From: JALHUB01 sp963719465 | GTDB taxonomy: Bacteria; Chloroflexota; Dehalococcoidia; DSTF01; JALHUB01 | Reading direction: 5' to 3' | DNA length: 64,000 nt | Assembly: GCA_963719465.1 (NCBI GenBank) | Contig: OY970386.1 | Coordinates: 2,108,001-2,172,000 of the forward strand | Shown here: positions 25,437-36,589 of the stretch, piece by piece | How positions within the stretch are numbered: the first letter of the stretch is position 1 | Layout: each line of letters opens with the position of its first letter | Program-made: the position numbers and the translations under genes | Notes under the pieces: model-generated | The model's database searches: none | What the model saw: the letters and a program-made list of their open reading frames with translations, nothing else | Told to the model about the DNA's origin: nothing

Positions 25437-26530
25437 CGGGCCGCCCCCTGCCGCGCGTAGTGATAGTAGGCGGCGCAGGCGCCCTCGGAAGAGACCATCG
25501 GCGCGCCCAGGCAGTGCTCGGGCGTGCAGTCTCCGCCGAAGGCCGGGCAATCGACCGGCTTGCGGATGCCCTGTAGCACCAGCCCGGCGATGCATACGCT
25601 CTCCTGGCGTGTCGCCGTGCTTGCGACGTCGAACGCGCGCGTTGCGTCAAAGCGGGCGTAGCGCCCCTTCAGCCGCAGGCCGCTCCTCGGGATGACGCCG
25701 ATGCCGCGCCAGCCGTGGTCGACGACTTCGAAGACGCTCTCCATCAGCGCCAGCGCCTGCTTGTTCCCCTCGCGCTTCACCGAGCGCGCGTAGGCGTTCT
25801 CGACCTCGCAGCGCCCGTCCTCGAGTTGCCGCACGAGCATGTACGTCGCCTGCAGCAGGTCCAGCGGCTCGAAGCCGCTCACGACCATCGGCGTGCGGTA
25901 CCTCGCGGCCAGCGGCTCGTAGTCGACGTAGCCGGTGACGGTGCAGACGTGGCCCGGTGCCAGGAAGCCCTGCACGCGGTTCTCCGGCGAGGACGCTATC
26001 GCCTCCAGCGCCGGCGGCACGAGGACGTGGGAAGTTAACATAAAGAAGTTGTCGATCCCCTCGCGCTCGGCGACGACGGCCGCCATGGCGTTCGCCGGCG
26101 CCGTCGTCTCAAAGCCGATGGCGAAGAAGACGACCTTGCGGTCCGGGTGCTCGCGCGCCAGCTTCAGCGCATCGAGCGACGAGTAGACCATTCGCACGTC
26201 GCCGCCTTCCGCCTTGGTGCTCAGCAGGTCCTTGGCGCTGCCCGGAACGCGCAACATGTCGCCGTAGGAGACGAGGGTGACGTCCGGCCGCTCCGCCAGC
26301 GCAATCGCCTGGTCGATGATCTCGACCGGCGTGACGCACACCGGGCAGCCCGGCCCGTGGATAAGCGATATGTTCGCTGGCAGCATCTGGTCGATGCCGT
26401 ACTTGAGGAATGAGTGCGTCTGGCTGCCGCAGACCTCCATGATAGTCCACGGCCGCGTCGCGGCGCCGGCTATGGCGTCGAGGAGCCTGCGCGAGGCCTC
26501 GCCGTCGCGGTACTCGTCGAGGTAGCGCAC
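25433..26530 (-). CDS. hypD: Hydrogenase maturation protein HypD
   Basis: 365 aa, the Fe-S protein on which the Fe(CN)2CO unit is assembled with HypC. Motifs MEVCGSQTHSF (redox Cys), HGPGCPVCVTP, GFETTAP, and C-terminal cluster region CPAFGGDCTPEHCLG are intact. Its ATG overlaps the hypC stop by one base and its stop overlaps hypE by 4 bp. Confidence 0.97.
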   Translation of the reverse strand: MRYLDEYRDGEASRRLLDAIAGAATRPWTIMEVCGSQTHSFLKYGIDQMLPANISLIHGPGCPVCVTPVEIIDQAIALAERPDVTLVSYGDMLRVPGSAKDLLSTKAEGGDVRMVYSSLDALKLAREHPDRKVVFFAIGFETTAPANAMAAVVAEREGIDNFFMLTSHVLVPPALEAIASSPENRVQGFLAPGHVCTVTGYVDYEPLAARYRTPMVVSGFEPLDLLQATYMLVRQLEDGRCEVENAYARSVKREGNKQALALMESVFEVVDHGWRGIGVIPRSGLRLKGRYARFDATRAFDVASTATRQESVCIAGLVLQGIRKPVDCPAFGGDCTPEHCLGAPMVSSEGACAAYYHYARQGAAR

Positions 26531-26747
26531 TACGGCCCTCCGAGCGTTCGCAGCATCTCGAAGACCTCGCCCGCCTCCTCGGCGTCGATCTTGCTGAGCG
26601 CGAAGCCGACGTGGACGATGACGTAATCGCCGATTTGCGCCTCCGGCACGAGGTTCAGGTGCGCGTCGCGCGTGGCGCCGCCGAAGCGCACCTTCGCCGT
26701 CCGCAGCTCCGACGCCTCGTCAATCGAGACGATCTCTCCCGGTATTC

Positions 26748-26757
<10 letters not shown>
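26530..26757 (-). CDS. hypC: Hydrogenase maturation chaperone HypC
   Basis: 75 aa, MCLGIPGEIVSID start with the essential Cys2 that binds the iron being ligated; C-terminal helix with DAEEAGEVFEML. Small OB-fold chaperone that shuttles iron between HypD and the large subunit. Overlaps hypF by 10 bp and hypD by 1 bp. Confidence 0.97.
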
Positions 26758-29011
<2,254 letters not shown>

Positions 29012-29012
<1 letters not shown>

Positions 29013-29389
29013 CAGACCTCTAGCTCGATTCGCTTGAGGATGCAGTCCGTCTTCGCGTCGAGGGCAACGTTCGACGAGCCGCACTTCGGGCAGGCCGCCG
29101 GCGGCAGCGGCATGTGGTGATCGTGATAACCTGGGACCTCAGGCCCGCCCTTGAATCCGCAGTCCTTGCACGTCAGCGCCGACTGCACAACGTCGATGCC
29201 GATCTCGGCGTCCTTCCCGATGCCGTTCTCGAGCGCCTGGTGCAGCCACATCTCCAGCGCCTCGGTATCGAAAAAGGCGAGGTCGCCCAGCTCCAACTCC
29301 ACGGCGACCACCTTCTTCGCACCGGCCTTCTGCGCCGCGCTCGTAACCTTCTCGGCGATCTCGTTGGCGATCGTGATCTCGTGCGTCAA
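29012..29389 (-). CDS. hypA: Hydrogenase nickel incorporation protein HypA
   Basis: 125 aa from TTG 29389 with AGGAG upstream. Delivers nickel to the large subunit. The nickel site is normally Met-His-Glu at the N terminus; here it reads M-T-H-E with an extra Thr. The zinc site is Cys74-x2-Cys77 and Cys100-x2-Cys103, but the two pairs are 22 residues apart instead of about 12, with an inserted HDHHMPLPP segment. First gene of hypA-F-C-D-E. No hypB is present. Confidence 0.92.
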
Positions 29390-29471
29390 GGGCCAGCGCT
29401 CCTCTCTAGATTCGCGTATCTATCTTAGCAAAGGGCGCTGCTAGTTGCAGTTGCGGGTCAAGCGGGGTGGG

Positions 29472-30470
29472 TCACGGCCTGGTGCCGATGACCAGCGAGG
29501 AGCCAGACGGCAGATCTTGGACGTGCGGCGCCAGGAAGCCGGTCTCTCGCAGCAATGACATTATCTCGCTGCCACTGTAGGAGTGCCCTTCGCCGGTATT
29601 GACGAGCATGTTCAGGGAGAAGAGCGCTGCGGAGACCGGCGCGACGCCGCTGTCGTCGATAAGTGACTCCTGGACGACGACGATCCCGCTGCTGACCAGC
29701 GAGTCGAAGGCCTTGCGAAGGAGAGTCTTCGCCTGTTCGTCCCCCATTGAATGGAAGATAGCCGATAGCAGCACAACGTCGTTCCCCTTCCCGAAGTCAT
29801 CGACGAAGTAGTCGCCGGCACGCGTCGCGACGCGGTCGGCCACACCGGCTTCGACGAGCAGCGGCTTGGCGATCTCTAGCGTCGCCGGCAAGTCAAAAAG
29901 GATCGCGCGCAGGCCCGGGTTCTTCTTCACCAGGAACGCCGAGTAGGTACCGGGGCCGCCACCACAGTCGAAGAGTTGACGGCGGCCGTGCAAGTCCAGG
30001 CTTTCCGCCAGCGCCCGGCCGGTAAGCATGGCCCGGTCGTGCATTGCCAGGATGAAGTCATGATGAGCCGTTCGCCCGTCGACGGGCCCTTGCGTCGACC
30101 GTCCTGCCTTGTTGGTCCTGACCGACTCTGTAAGAAGCACCCAGCGGCTCCAGAGGACATCCGCGTGATTGATGCTGTCGCCCATGTAGGCTTCGCCACC
30201 CTTAACCAGCATTCTCAAGCCGTCTGCGGTGTTGCCGTAGCGGCCGTCGCGCAACTCCAGGAAGCCGAGGACCACGCAGGCGTTCAGCAGGAGACCCATC
30301 GAGCGCGGATGGGCGCCGCATCGGTCCGCGACTTCCTGCGCGTCGAGCTGCTCGCGGCCGATTGCGTCGAAGACTTTCAGACGGTTCGCCGTCATGAGCA
30401 CCCTGGCCGGTCGCCAGCCGGCGAGCGCGCGGGTGATGGGGTTCGACGCGGGTGACGGTGCTTTGGGCAT
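29472..30470 (-). CDS. SAM-dependent methyltransferase, plant-OMT/AcsM-like dimeric type
   Basis: 332 aa. N-terminal winged-helix dimerisation domain (about 10-95; REQLDAQEVADRCGAHPRS), then class I methyltransferase core with motif I LFDCGGGPGTYS, AILFDLP, and RAGDYFVDDFGKGNDVVLLS (as two parts). Similar to bacterial O- and C-methyltransferases of secondary or cofactor metabolism. Substrate not predictable. Separate from hypA by about 80 bp, divergent from infC. Confidence 0.85.
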   Translation of the reverse strand: MPKAPSPASNPITRALAGWRPARVLMTANRLKVFDAIGREQLDAQEVADRCGAHPRSMGLLLNACVVLGFLELRDGRYGNTADGLRMLVKGGEAYMGDSINHADVLWSRWVLLTESVRTNKAGRSTQGPVDGRTAHHDFILAMHDRAMLTGRALAESLDLHGRRQLFDCGGGPGTYSAFLVKKNPGLRAILFDLPATLEIAKPLLVEAGVADRVATRAGDYFVDDFGKGNDVVLLSAIFHSMGDEQAKTLLRKAFDSLVSSGIVVVQESLIDDSGVAPVSAALFSLNMLVNTGEGHSYSGSEIMSLLRETGFLAPHVQDLPSGSSLVIGTRP

Positions 30471-30544
30471 AATCGCGGCTCTCCGTTCCGGGGAAGAATG
30501 TATTTCGATTTACGGCAAGTTCATCGTACAACGAGCCCGCGGCG

Positions 30545-30573
30545 TTGACTACCCGTTCCGGCCATGCTATAGT
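30545..30573 (+). promoter_or_regulatory. Promoter of infC-rpmI-rplT
   Basis: TTGACT (30545-30550), 17-bp spacer, TATAGT (30568-30573). It places transcription start near 30580 and rules out translation from the in-frame TTG at 30545, which is the -35 box itself. Confidence 0.85.
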
Positions 30574-30625
30574 TTTTGAACGAATCAGGTATGTTGCCGA
30601 AGATAACGCTAACGAGGTTGCAGGC

Positions 30626-31192
30626 ATAGTTCGCGAACTCCGTATCAATGAGGCCATAAGGGCCCCAGAAGTACTCGTAATCGGAGGAAACGGCGAAAAA
30701 CTGGGCGTTATGCCTGTGGCCCGCGCGCTCGAAATCGCCCGCGAGTCTGACTCCGACCTGGTGGAAGTTGCGCCCAACGTGCGACCCCCCGTCTGCCGCG
30801 TCCTCGACTACGGCAAGTTCAAGTACGAGCAGGCCCGACGCGAGCGCGAGGCGCGCAAGCACCAGCGACAGGTCGTCACTCGCCAGGTGCGCTTCCGGCC
30901 CAAGATCACGCCGCACGACATGGAGCTGAAGGCGCGCGTGACGGAGAAGCTCCTGAAAGAGGGCGACAAAGTTAAGGTATCGGTGATGTTTCGCGGTCGT
31001 GAGGTCACCTACCCGGAGCTGGGCCGGAACCTTCTCGACCAGATTTACGAGCACGTCAGGGAGATAGCCTCGCTCGAGAAGCCGGCCTCCCTGGAAGGGC
31101 GCTTCATGACGATGATTCTGGCGCCGGTCGCCTTCAAGCAGCCGAAGCCACACGAAGAACATCCGCCCACCGAGGCGGTAGCGGGACAGTAG
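30626..31192 (+). CDS. infC: Translation initiation factor IF-3, probable ATA start
   Basis: 188 aa when started at the ATA codon 30626-30628, 8 nt after GAGG (30614-30617), giving (I/M)VRELRINEAIRAPEVLVI, the normal IF-3 N terminus. No ATG, GTG or TTG in frame fits between the promoter and this point. IF-3 genes in other bacteria begin with AUU or similar codons and are autoregulated because IF-3 rejects non-standard starts. Both IF-3 domains and the linker (FKYEQARREREARK) are intact. Heads the conserved infC-rpmI-rplT operon. Confidence 0.9.
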   Translation: MVRELRINEAIRAPEVLVIGGNGEKLGVMPVARALEIARESDSDLVEVAPNVRPPVCRVLDYGKFKYEQARREREARKHQRQVVTRQVRFRPKITPHDMELKARVTEKLLKEGDKVKVSVMFRGREVTYPELGRNLLDQIYEHVREIASLEKPASLEGRFMTMILAPVAFKQPKPHEEHPPTEAVAGQ

Positions 31193-31193
31193 C

Positions 31194-31397
31194 TTGCCAA
31201 AGCTGAAGACTCACAAGGGCGCCAAGCGGCGCTTCCACATCACGGGAAGCGGGAAGGTCATGCGCCGCAAGGGCAACATCAGCCACTTCCGCCGTCGCAA
31301 GGCCAGCCGGAACAAGGGCGACATCAGCGGCAAGCTGCCCGTCGCCAACGCCTTCAAAAAGACGATGCGCAGGCTGCTGCCGTACGGTCTCGGCTAG
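31194..31397 (+). CDS. rpmI: Ribosomal protein bL35
   Basis: 67 aa, TTG start one base after the infC stop (MPKLKTHKGAKRRFHITGSG). Highly basic, normal length; Lys/Arg-rich HFRRRKASRN segment. Translationally coupled to infC. Confidence 0.95.
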   Translation: MPKLKTHKGAKRRFHITGSGKVMRRKGNISHFRRRKASRNKGDISGKLPVANAFKKTMRRLLPYGLG

Positions 31398-31415
31398 CGC
31401 AGAAGAGGAAAGACC

Positions 31416-31778
31416 GTGACCAGAGTCAAGCGGGGCGTCACCGCCCATCACCGGCACAAGAAGATATTGCAGATGGCGCAGGGCCATCGCGGCCAGCGCC
31501 ATCGCATCTACCGCCGCGCCAACGAGTCCGTCCTCCACGCCCTCGATTACGCTTACCGCGACCGTCGCGACCGCAAGGGCCAGTTCCGGCGGCTGTGGAT
31601 CCAGCGCATCAACGCCGCCGCCCGCGCCGAGGGCATCACCTACGGCCGCTTCATCGAAGGCCTGAGCAAGGCCGGCGTCGAAGTGGACCGCAAGATGCTC
31701 GCCGACCTGGCTGTCCGCGACGCCGCCGTCTTTGCCGCCCTCGTCGGCACCGCCAAGAGCGCTCTCGCCGCCTCCTAG
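31416..31778 (+). CDS. rplT: Ribosomal protein bL20
   Basis: 120 aa, GTG start after GAAGAGGAAAG. N-terminal MTRVKRGVTAHHRHKKIL and the globular C-terminal domain (YGRFIEGLSKAGVEVDRK) are complete. L20 binds 23S rRNA early in 50S assembly and in some bacteria represses this operon. Confidence 0.96.
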   Translation: MTRVKRGVTAHHRHKKILQMAQGHRGQRHRIYRRANESVLHALDYAYRDRRDRKGQFRRLWIQRINAAARAEGITYGRFIEGLSKAGVEVDRKMLADLAVRDAAVFAALVGTAKSALAAS

Positions 31779-32049
31779 CGCGGTTCCCCGCGTACGTCGG
31801 GCGTCTCGCCCGACCCGACGCCGGAATCGTCGACCACCCCCGTAAGCGTTCCTCATTCCGCTTCGAGTTGCAAGATGCCCCCTCGCGCGTTGATGGACTT
31901 GGAAACGATATAGGGCCCAACGGCCCGAGATCGAAGGGCGGCGAGAGGTGGAACCACTCCGAGGGATGAATCCCTCAGCTTCCGGAAGACACGGGATGTG
32001 GGATGGGGAAGGCTGCGGGTTTCAACCCGCAGAATTGCAAGAACCCAAT
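31779..32049. repeat. Intergenic region with bipartite palindromic element
   Basis: After rplT there is a stem GTCGGGCG / CGCCCGAC (31796-31814) without T run. From about 31962 to 32035 lies a two-hairpin element: GAGGGA-TGAA-TCCCTC, then CAGCTTCC, a spacer, then AGGCTGCGGG-TTTCAA-style loop with CCCGCAG. The same layout recurs in the lepA array at 41270-42460 with different stem sequences but the same loop and linker bases. No gene seen. Confidence 0.6.
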
Positions 32050-34449
32050 TTAGCCGCGCAGCACAGCGCCGATTTCGTGCTTCAGCCGCTCCACGATGCC
32101 CCTCTGCGCCCGCGCCACCTCTTCGTCCGTCAGCGTGTGCTCCGACGACTGGTACGTTATCGAGAACGCCAGCGACTTCTTCCCCGCGCCCACCTGCTCG
32201 CCCGTGTAGTAGTCGAACAGGCGCACCTCCCGCACCAGCGGCGCCTTGCGGATGGTCGACTCGATGCGCCCGGCCGTCACGTCCTCGCCCACCACCAGCG
32301 CAATATCCTGCACCACCGGCGGGAAGCGCGAAACGGCCTTGTAGCGGCGCGGCCCGGCCAGGAACGGCAGCAGCCTGTCGAGAACGACCTCGAACACATA
32401 CGCCTCGCCGTCAACGTCGAAGGCGGCGGCGACGCGCGGCTCCACCTGGCCGATTACGGCGACCCGCTCTCCCTGCATGCGCACCTCGGCGGACCGCCCG
32501 CGGCTCATGCCGAAGACCTCCGTCTCGATGAACTCCGCCGCGAGGCCCAGCCCGTCGAGCAGCGCTTCCAGGTAGCCCTTCGCGTCGTAGAAGTCCACCG
32601 GCTCGTCAGTCGGGTGGCCCCAGCGGTCCTCGCGCCGCCCGCCGATCACCGCCGTCAGGTGCTCCTCCTCCAGCGGCAGGTCGGAGCCGCGCGGCAGGTA
32701 GACCCGCGCCGCTTCGAAGAGCGCCGTCTCTCCCTTGTCAAAGCGCAGGTTCGACGCCAGGCTCTGGAGGGCGCTGGCCCGCAGCGTCGTGCGCAGGTAC
32801 TCGTGCTGGTTGCTCAGGCTGTTGATGACCCGCAGCGGCGGCTGCTCGGCGAGAAGCTCCGGCGGCACAACCTGCTGCAGCGCCTCCAGCGTCGTCAGCG
32901 AGTAGTTGATCACCTCCTGCATGCCGGACGCCGAAGCCACGGCGCGGGCGCGCTCCCGCAGGTCCCGCAGCGGCTGCGCCATTATCGGCGGCACCTCGCC
33001 GCGCAGGTTCGTGACCGGCAGCTCGTCGTAGCCGACCATGCGCGCCACTTCCTCCGCCACGTCGTCGGCGATGCGCACGTCCATGCGCCAGTACGGCACG
33101 TCGGCCCGATACTCGCCGTCGACGGCCCGGCAGCCGAACGCCAGCCCTTCGAGGACGCTGCATACTCTCTCCGGCGGCAGGTCGAGGCCCAGGATCGTCC
33201 GCAGGCGCTCGCGAGGCACGCTTATCGTCACCGGCTCCGCCTTCCGCGGATAGGTGTCGACGACGCCGGACGCCGCGCGGCCGCCCGCCACCTCGACCAT
33301 TAGCTTCGTCGCCCGCCTGGCCGCGACTATCGATAGCTCCGGGCTCAGCCCCTTCTCGAACCGGCTTGACGCCTCGCTCCGCGCCTTCAGCCGGATGCTC
33401 GTTCGCCGGATGTTCGGCCCGTTGAAGTTCGCCGACTCCAGCAGCACCGTTCGCGTCTCGTCGCCGACCTCGCTGTTCGCGCCGCCCATCACGCCGGCTA
33501 GGGCCACCGCGCCCTCCAGGTCGGCGATGACCAGCATGTCCGGCGAAAGCTCGTGGTCAACGCCGTCGAGCGTCGTCAGCTTCTCGTTCGCCTGCGCCCG
33601 CCGCACGATGATCTTGCCGCCGCGAATGAGATTGAAGTCGAAGGCGTGCAGCGGCTGGCCCAGCTCCATCATCACGTAGTTCGTGATGTCGACGATGTTG
33701 CTGATCGGCCGCATGCCCGCTGCGATGAGCCGCTCCTGCATCCAGGGCGGCGACGGCCCCAGCTTCACGTCTTCGATAAGCGTCGCGACGTAGCGCGAGC
33801 ACAGGTCTTCGTCCGCGACCGCCACGTTCACCCGCTCGCCGATAGGCCCGCCCGCCTCGTCGTACGTGCCGTCGGGGTAGCGCACCGTCTTTCCGGTCAG
33901 CGCCGCCACCTCGCGCGCGATGCCGATCATCGACAGGCAGTCGCCGCGGTTGGGCGTGACGGCGATGTCGAAGATCGTGTCGCCCATATACTCTTGCAGC
34001 GGCACCCCGACCGGCGCGTCCGCGTCCAGCTCCAGGATGCCGATGTGCTCGTCGGAGATGCCCAGCTCGCGCTCCGAAAGCACCATCCCGGCCGATTCGA
34101 CGCCGCGAATCTTGGCGGGGGTGAGCTCGACGGCTTCGCGCGTTTGCGGGTTGATGATGTGAGCGCCCACGCGCCCGAAGGCGACCTTCTGCCCTTCCGC
34201 CACGTTCGGCGCGCCGCAAACAACCGTCATCCGCTCGCCGCCGAGGTCGACGGTCGCCAGCTTGAGGCGGTCCGCGTTCGGGTGCTGCTCGACCTTCACG
34301 ACGAGCGCGACGGAGATGCCTTCCCAGTCGCCGCCCGTCTGCTCGACGCGGTCGACTCCGAGCCCCGCCATCGTCAGCCGATGCGCCAGCGCCTTCGCCG
34401 ACAGATCAATGTCGACGTACTCCCTCAGCCAGCGCAGTGAAACTCTCAC
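32050..34449 (-). CDS. pheT: Phenylalanine-tRNA ligase beta subunit
   Basis: 799 aa from GTG 34449 (MRVSLRWLREYVDIDL); the reading frame is open further upstream into pheS but without support. Domain order is standard: EMAP/OB tRNA-binding domain (about 40-150), B3/B4 editing domain, B5 domain (about 400-470), catalytic-like core, and C-terminal FDX-ACB domain (about 700-799, SRFPPVVQDIALVV). With PheS forms the alpha2beta2 enzyme charging tRNA-Phe. A 22-bp palindrome sits in the 41-bp pheS-pheT gap. Confidence 0.96.
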   Translation of the reverse strand: MRVSLRWLREYVDIDLSAKALAHRLTMAGLGVDRVEQTGGDWEGISVALVVKVEQHPNADRLKLATVDLGGERMTVVCGAPNVAEGQKVAFGRVGAHIINPQTREAVELTPAKIRGVESAGMVLSERELGISDEHIGILELDADAPVGVPLQEYMGDTIFDIAVTPNRGDCLSMIGIAREVAALTGKTVRYPDGTYDEAGGPIGERVNVAVADEDLCSRYVATLIEDVKLGPSPPWMQERLIAAGMRPISNIVDITNYVMMELGQPLHAFDFNLIRGGKIIVRRAQANEKLTTLDGVDHELSPDMLVIADLEGAVALAGVMGGANSEVGDETRTVLLESANFNGPNIRRTSIRLKARSEASSRFEKGLSPELSIVAARRATKLMVEVAGGRAASGVVDTYPRKAEPVTISVPRERLRTILGLDLPPERVCSVLEGLAFGCRAVDGEYRADVPYWRMDVRIADDVAEEVARMVGYDELPVTNLRGEVPPIMAQPLRDLRERARAVASASGMQEVINYSLTTLEALQQVVPPELLAEQPPLRVINSLSNQHEYLRTTLRASALQSLASNLRFDKGETALFEAARVYLPRGSDLPLEEEHLTAVIGGRREDRWGHPTDEPVDFYDAKGYLEALLDGLGLAAEFIETEVFGMSRGRSAEVRMQGERVAVIGQVEPRVAAAFDVDGEAYVFEVVLDRLLPFLAGPRRYKAVSRFPPVVQDIALVVGEDVTAGRIESTIRKAPLVREVRLFDYYTGEQVGAGKKSLAFSITYQSSEHTLTDEEVARAQRGIVERLKHEIGAVLRG

Positions 34450-34462
34450 GCAATCCGCCGTA

Positions 34463-34484
34463 GCCGAGGCTTTCCAGCCTCGGC
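34463..34484. repeat. Short palindromic repeat between pheS and pheT
   Basis: 22-bp hairpin with stem GCCGAGGCT / AGCCTCGGC; an identical copy is at 52865-52886. Member of the variable-stem family with TTTCCA, TTTCA or TTTAG centres. Confidence 0.75.
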
Positions 34485-34490
34485 GTCGTA

Positions 34491-35540
34491 CTAGAACTGC
34501 TTCAGGAAACGCAGGTCGTTCGCGTAGAACAACCGGATGTCTTCGATGCCATGCCGCAGCATGCAGATCCGCTCGATTCCAAGGCCGGCGGCGAATCCGG
34601 TGTAGCGGTCTGCGTCGTAGCCCATGTTGGTCAGGATCTCCGGGTGGACCAGCCCGCAGCCCAGTATCTCGATCCAGCCCTCGCCGCCGCACGTCCGGCA
34701 GCCGGCGCCGCCGCAGATCATGCAGTCAATCGCCATCTCCGCGCCCGGCTCGACGAACGGGAAGTAGTCGCAGCGGAAGCGCACCTTCCGCTCCTGCCCG
34801 AAGATACGCTTGGCGAACTCGAACAGCGTCCCCTTCAGGTCCGACATGCTGATCCCCTCGTCCACCGCCAGCAGCTCGACCTGCGTCTGCATCCACTCGT
34901 GCGTCGGGTCCGTCGCCTCGTTGCGATAGCAGCGCCCGGGCGAAACGATCCGGATCGGCGGCCGGTGCTTCTCCATCACTCGCACCTGGTTCGGCGAGGT
35001 GTGCGTGCGCATGACCACGTCGTACTCGCCGTCGTGCGTGATATCCACGTAGAGCGTGTCCATCGTGTCGCGCGCCGGGTGGTCCTTGGGGATGCGCAGC
35101 GCCTCGAAGTTGTAGTAGTCCGATTCGACCTCCGGCCCTTCGACGACGGAGAAGCCCATCGACACGAAGGCGGCGAGGACGTCCCGGAGCGTCTGCGTCA
35201 CCGGGTGCAGCCGTCCGACCTTCTTCTCGCGGCCGGGCAGCGTCACGTCCAGCCGGCCCGCCGTCGTCGCCGCCAGCCGCTCCGCCTCCACCTCCGCCCG
35301 CCTGGCCTCCAGCGCCTCTTCCAGCGATTGCTTCAGCCGGTTGGCGATAGCGCCGGCGTCGCGCCGCTGCTCGGGCGGCAGCTCGCTGAGTCGACGCAGC
35401 AGCCTCGTCAGGCGTCCCTTGCGTCCAAGGAACGCGACGCGCCACGCCTCCAGCGACGCCTCGTCGCCGGCGGCCGCAAGTTCGCTTCGCGCCTGCTCTT
35501 CAACCTGTCTCAATTCGTCGATCATGGCAGTCACGGGCAT
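34491..35540 (-). CDS. pheS: Phenylalanine-tRNA ligase alpha subunit
   Basis: 349 aa from ATG 35540, 6 nt after GGTGG; the longer ORF start at 35642 lies at the promoter. Class II synthetase: N-terminal coiled coil (1-90), motif 1 region FSVVEGPEVESDYYNFEAL (split), motif 2 GRCYRNEATDPTHEW, motif 3 GLGIERICML. A Cys cluster CMICGGAGCRTCGG in the catalytic domain resembles the zinc knuckle seen in many bacterial PheS. Cotranscribed with pheT. Confidence 0.96.
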   Translation of the reverse strand: MPVTAMIDELRQVEEQARSELAAAGDEASLEAWRVAFLGRKGRLTRLLRRLSELPPEQRRDAGAIANRLKQSLEEALEARRAEVEAERLAATTAGRLDVTLPGREKKVGRLHPVTQTLRDVLAAFVSMGFSVVEGPEVESDYYNFEALRIPKDHPARDTMDTLYVDITHDGEYDVVMRTHTSPNQVRVMEKHRPPIRIVSPGRCYRNEATDPTHEWMQTQVELLAVDEGISMSDLKGTLFEFAKRIFGQERKVRFRCDYFPFVEPGAEMAIDCMICGGAGCRTCGGEGWIEILGCGLVHPEILTNMGYDADRYTGFAAGLGIERICMLRHGIEDIRLFYANDLRFLKQF

Positions 35541-35603
35541 GCTTCCACCGGACTGAGGAGAATCGGCGAAATGCTGGAGTGGAAGCTGCGCGCTATCGAG
35601 GCT

Positions 35604-35632
35604 ATTATGAAGTTGCGTATTTGCTGGGTCAA
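35604..35632 (-). promoter_or_regulatory. pheST promoter
   Basis: Minus strand TTGACC (35632-35627), 17-bp spacer, CATAAT (35609-35604). The roughly 60-nt leader is too short for a T-box. Confidence 0.65.
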
Positions 35633-35708
35633 CAGCCGACACTTCAGGGGCGAAGCCCGAGGCCGGTCGTGGCCTTTAGGACCGGCGCATTGTAAGATCA
35701 GGGTGCAG

Positions 35709-35785
35709 GGGCCGCTAGCTCAATTTGGCAGAGCAGCTGACTCTTAATCAGCAGGTTTCGGGTTCGAGTCCCGGGCGGCTCACCA
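35709..35785 (+). tRNA. tRNA-Lys (anticodon CTT)
   Basis: Full cloverleaf: acceptor GGGCCGC / GCGGCTC with one G-T pair, D arm GCTC...GAGC, anticodon stem GCTGA / TCAGC around loop CTCTTAA (anticodon CTT), T arm CGGG-TTCGAGT-CCCG, discriminator A, encoded CCA at 35783-35785. Confidence 0.95.
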
Positions 35786-35793
35786 GAAAACAG

Positions 35794-35829
35794 ATACAGA
35801 AAGGCCCGTTTCGACGGGGCTTTCTGTAT
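35794..35829 (+). terminator. Terminator after tRNA-Lys
   Basis: 16-bp stem (ATACAGAAAGGCCCGT and its complement, one mismatch) closed by a TTCG tetraloop, 8 bp after the CCA end. Confidence 0.8.
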
Positions 35830-35857
35830 ACCTTCCTCAGCAGTTGCTCACACTTTG

Positions 35858-36241
35858 CTAACGGGCGCCGTGAGAGGCGGAATAGCCTGCTAGATAGGCC
35901 AGGGTGAGTGCTCCGGCCAGGACCCCACTTGCCTGTAATGTCTGGTGCTTTGAAACCGCCTCGATGTTGTAGATAGCTTCCACCGTTGTCCTTGCTGCCG
36001 CACTCATCAGGTTAAGCGCGTACATATCTTCCTGGGGCGGCTGTTCTCGCATCGCCGAGGCGGTGCGAGGACCCAGCCTGTCCAAAAGGGCCAGTTCGAC
36101 CAGGTCCGGCCTCGTCGCCATGAGGTCCTCAGTAAAGGATTCCAAAATCGGCAGAAACTTCACTCCAGCGTTCATTATCTCGTTGATTTGGCCGGCCTCC
36201 CAGGCGTCCGCTGCGATTCTTTCCCAGTACTGCTCTTCCAT
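35858..36241 (-). CDS. Hypothetical protein in a tRNA-flanked island
   Basis: 127 aa, no family recognised. Mostly helical: an acidic N-terminal half (MEEQYWERIAADAWEAGQ) and a C-terminal hydrophobic helix (LQASGVLAGALTLAYLAGY) that could insert in a membrane. ATG 36241 has GGAGGG directly upstream, and the gene follows a 41-aa ORF with a 2-bp gap. Lies between tRNA-Lys and a decayed tRNA remnant, so it may be cargo of an integrated element (inference). Confidence 0.6.
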   Translation of the reverse strand: MEEQYWERIAADAWEAGQINEIMNAGVKFLPILESFTEDLMATRPDLVELALLDRLGPRTASAMREQPPQEDMYALNLMSAAARTTVEAIYNIEAVSKHQTLQASGVLAGALTLAYLAGYSASHGAR

Positions 36242-36243
36242 GA

Positions 36244-36369
36244 TTACCCTCCAAACACTAGCGCCGCCACCTTTTCGGCGGTTTCTTCCTGCGTAGCGGG
36301 GATAGCGTGAGAGTAGATGATGCCGCCTACCAGGGCAAGTCCTACCGGTGCGATGATGAGCCGCTTCAC
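36244..36369 (-). CDS. 41-aa single-span membrane peptide
   Basis: GTG start at 36369 with AGGAGG 7-8 nt upstream; product MKRLIIAPVGLALVGGIIYS then a charged tail with EETAEKV. One N-terminal transmembrane helix. Stop TAA is 2 bp before the next ATG, so it forms a two-gene unit with the 127-aa protein. No homolog recognised; small phage or toxin-type peptides have similar layout, but nothing more specific supports that. Confidence 0.5.
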   Translation of the reverse strand: MKRLIIAPVGLALVGGIIYSHAIPATQEETAEKVAALVFGG

Positions 36370-36589
36370 GGTACGCCTCCTAATGGAAATCTGGCGCGGA
36401 TAGGCGCATTGTACACCTGCGAGTCAAGGGGAGCGCCACGTTTCGGCCGCCGGAACGCGGCGCAAACGGGCGGTTCTGCCAACGGATTTGCTAACAAACC
36501 GTTTGTAGTTGCCCGTCAGCGGCCATCATGACGGGCTCGCCCTGGGCCGATTACAGATACGGTGTATCATTGGAAGCAAGGGGATAGCA

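Noticed and set aside
30545..30625. Longer IF-3 N terminus starting at TTG 30545
   Set aside because: That TTG is the -35 element of the operon promoter, so the RNA begins downstream of it.
35541..35708. T-box leader before pheST
   Set aside because: Leader between the promoter and start is only about 60 nt and has no T-box or terminator sequence.
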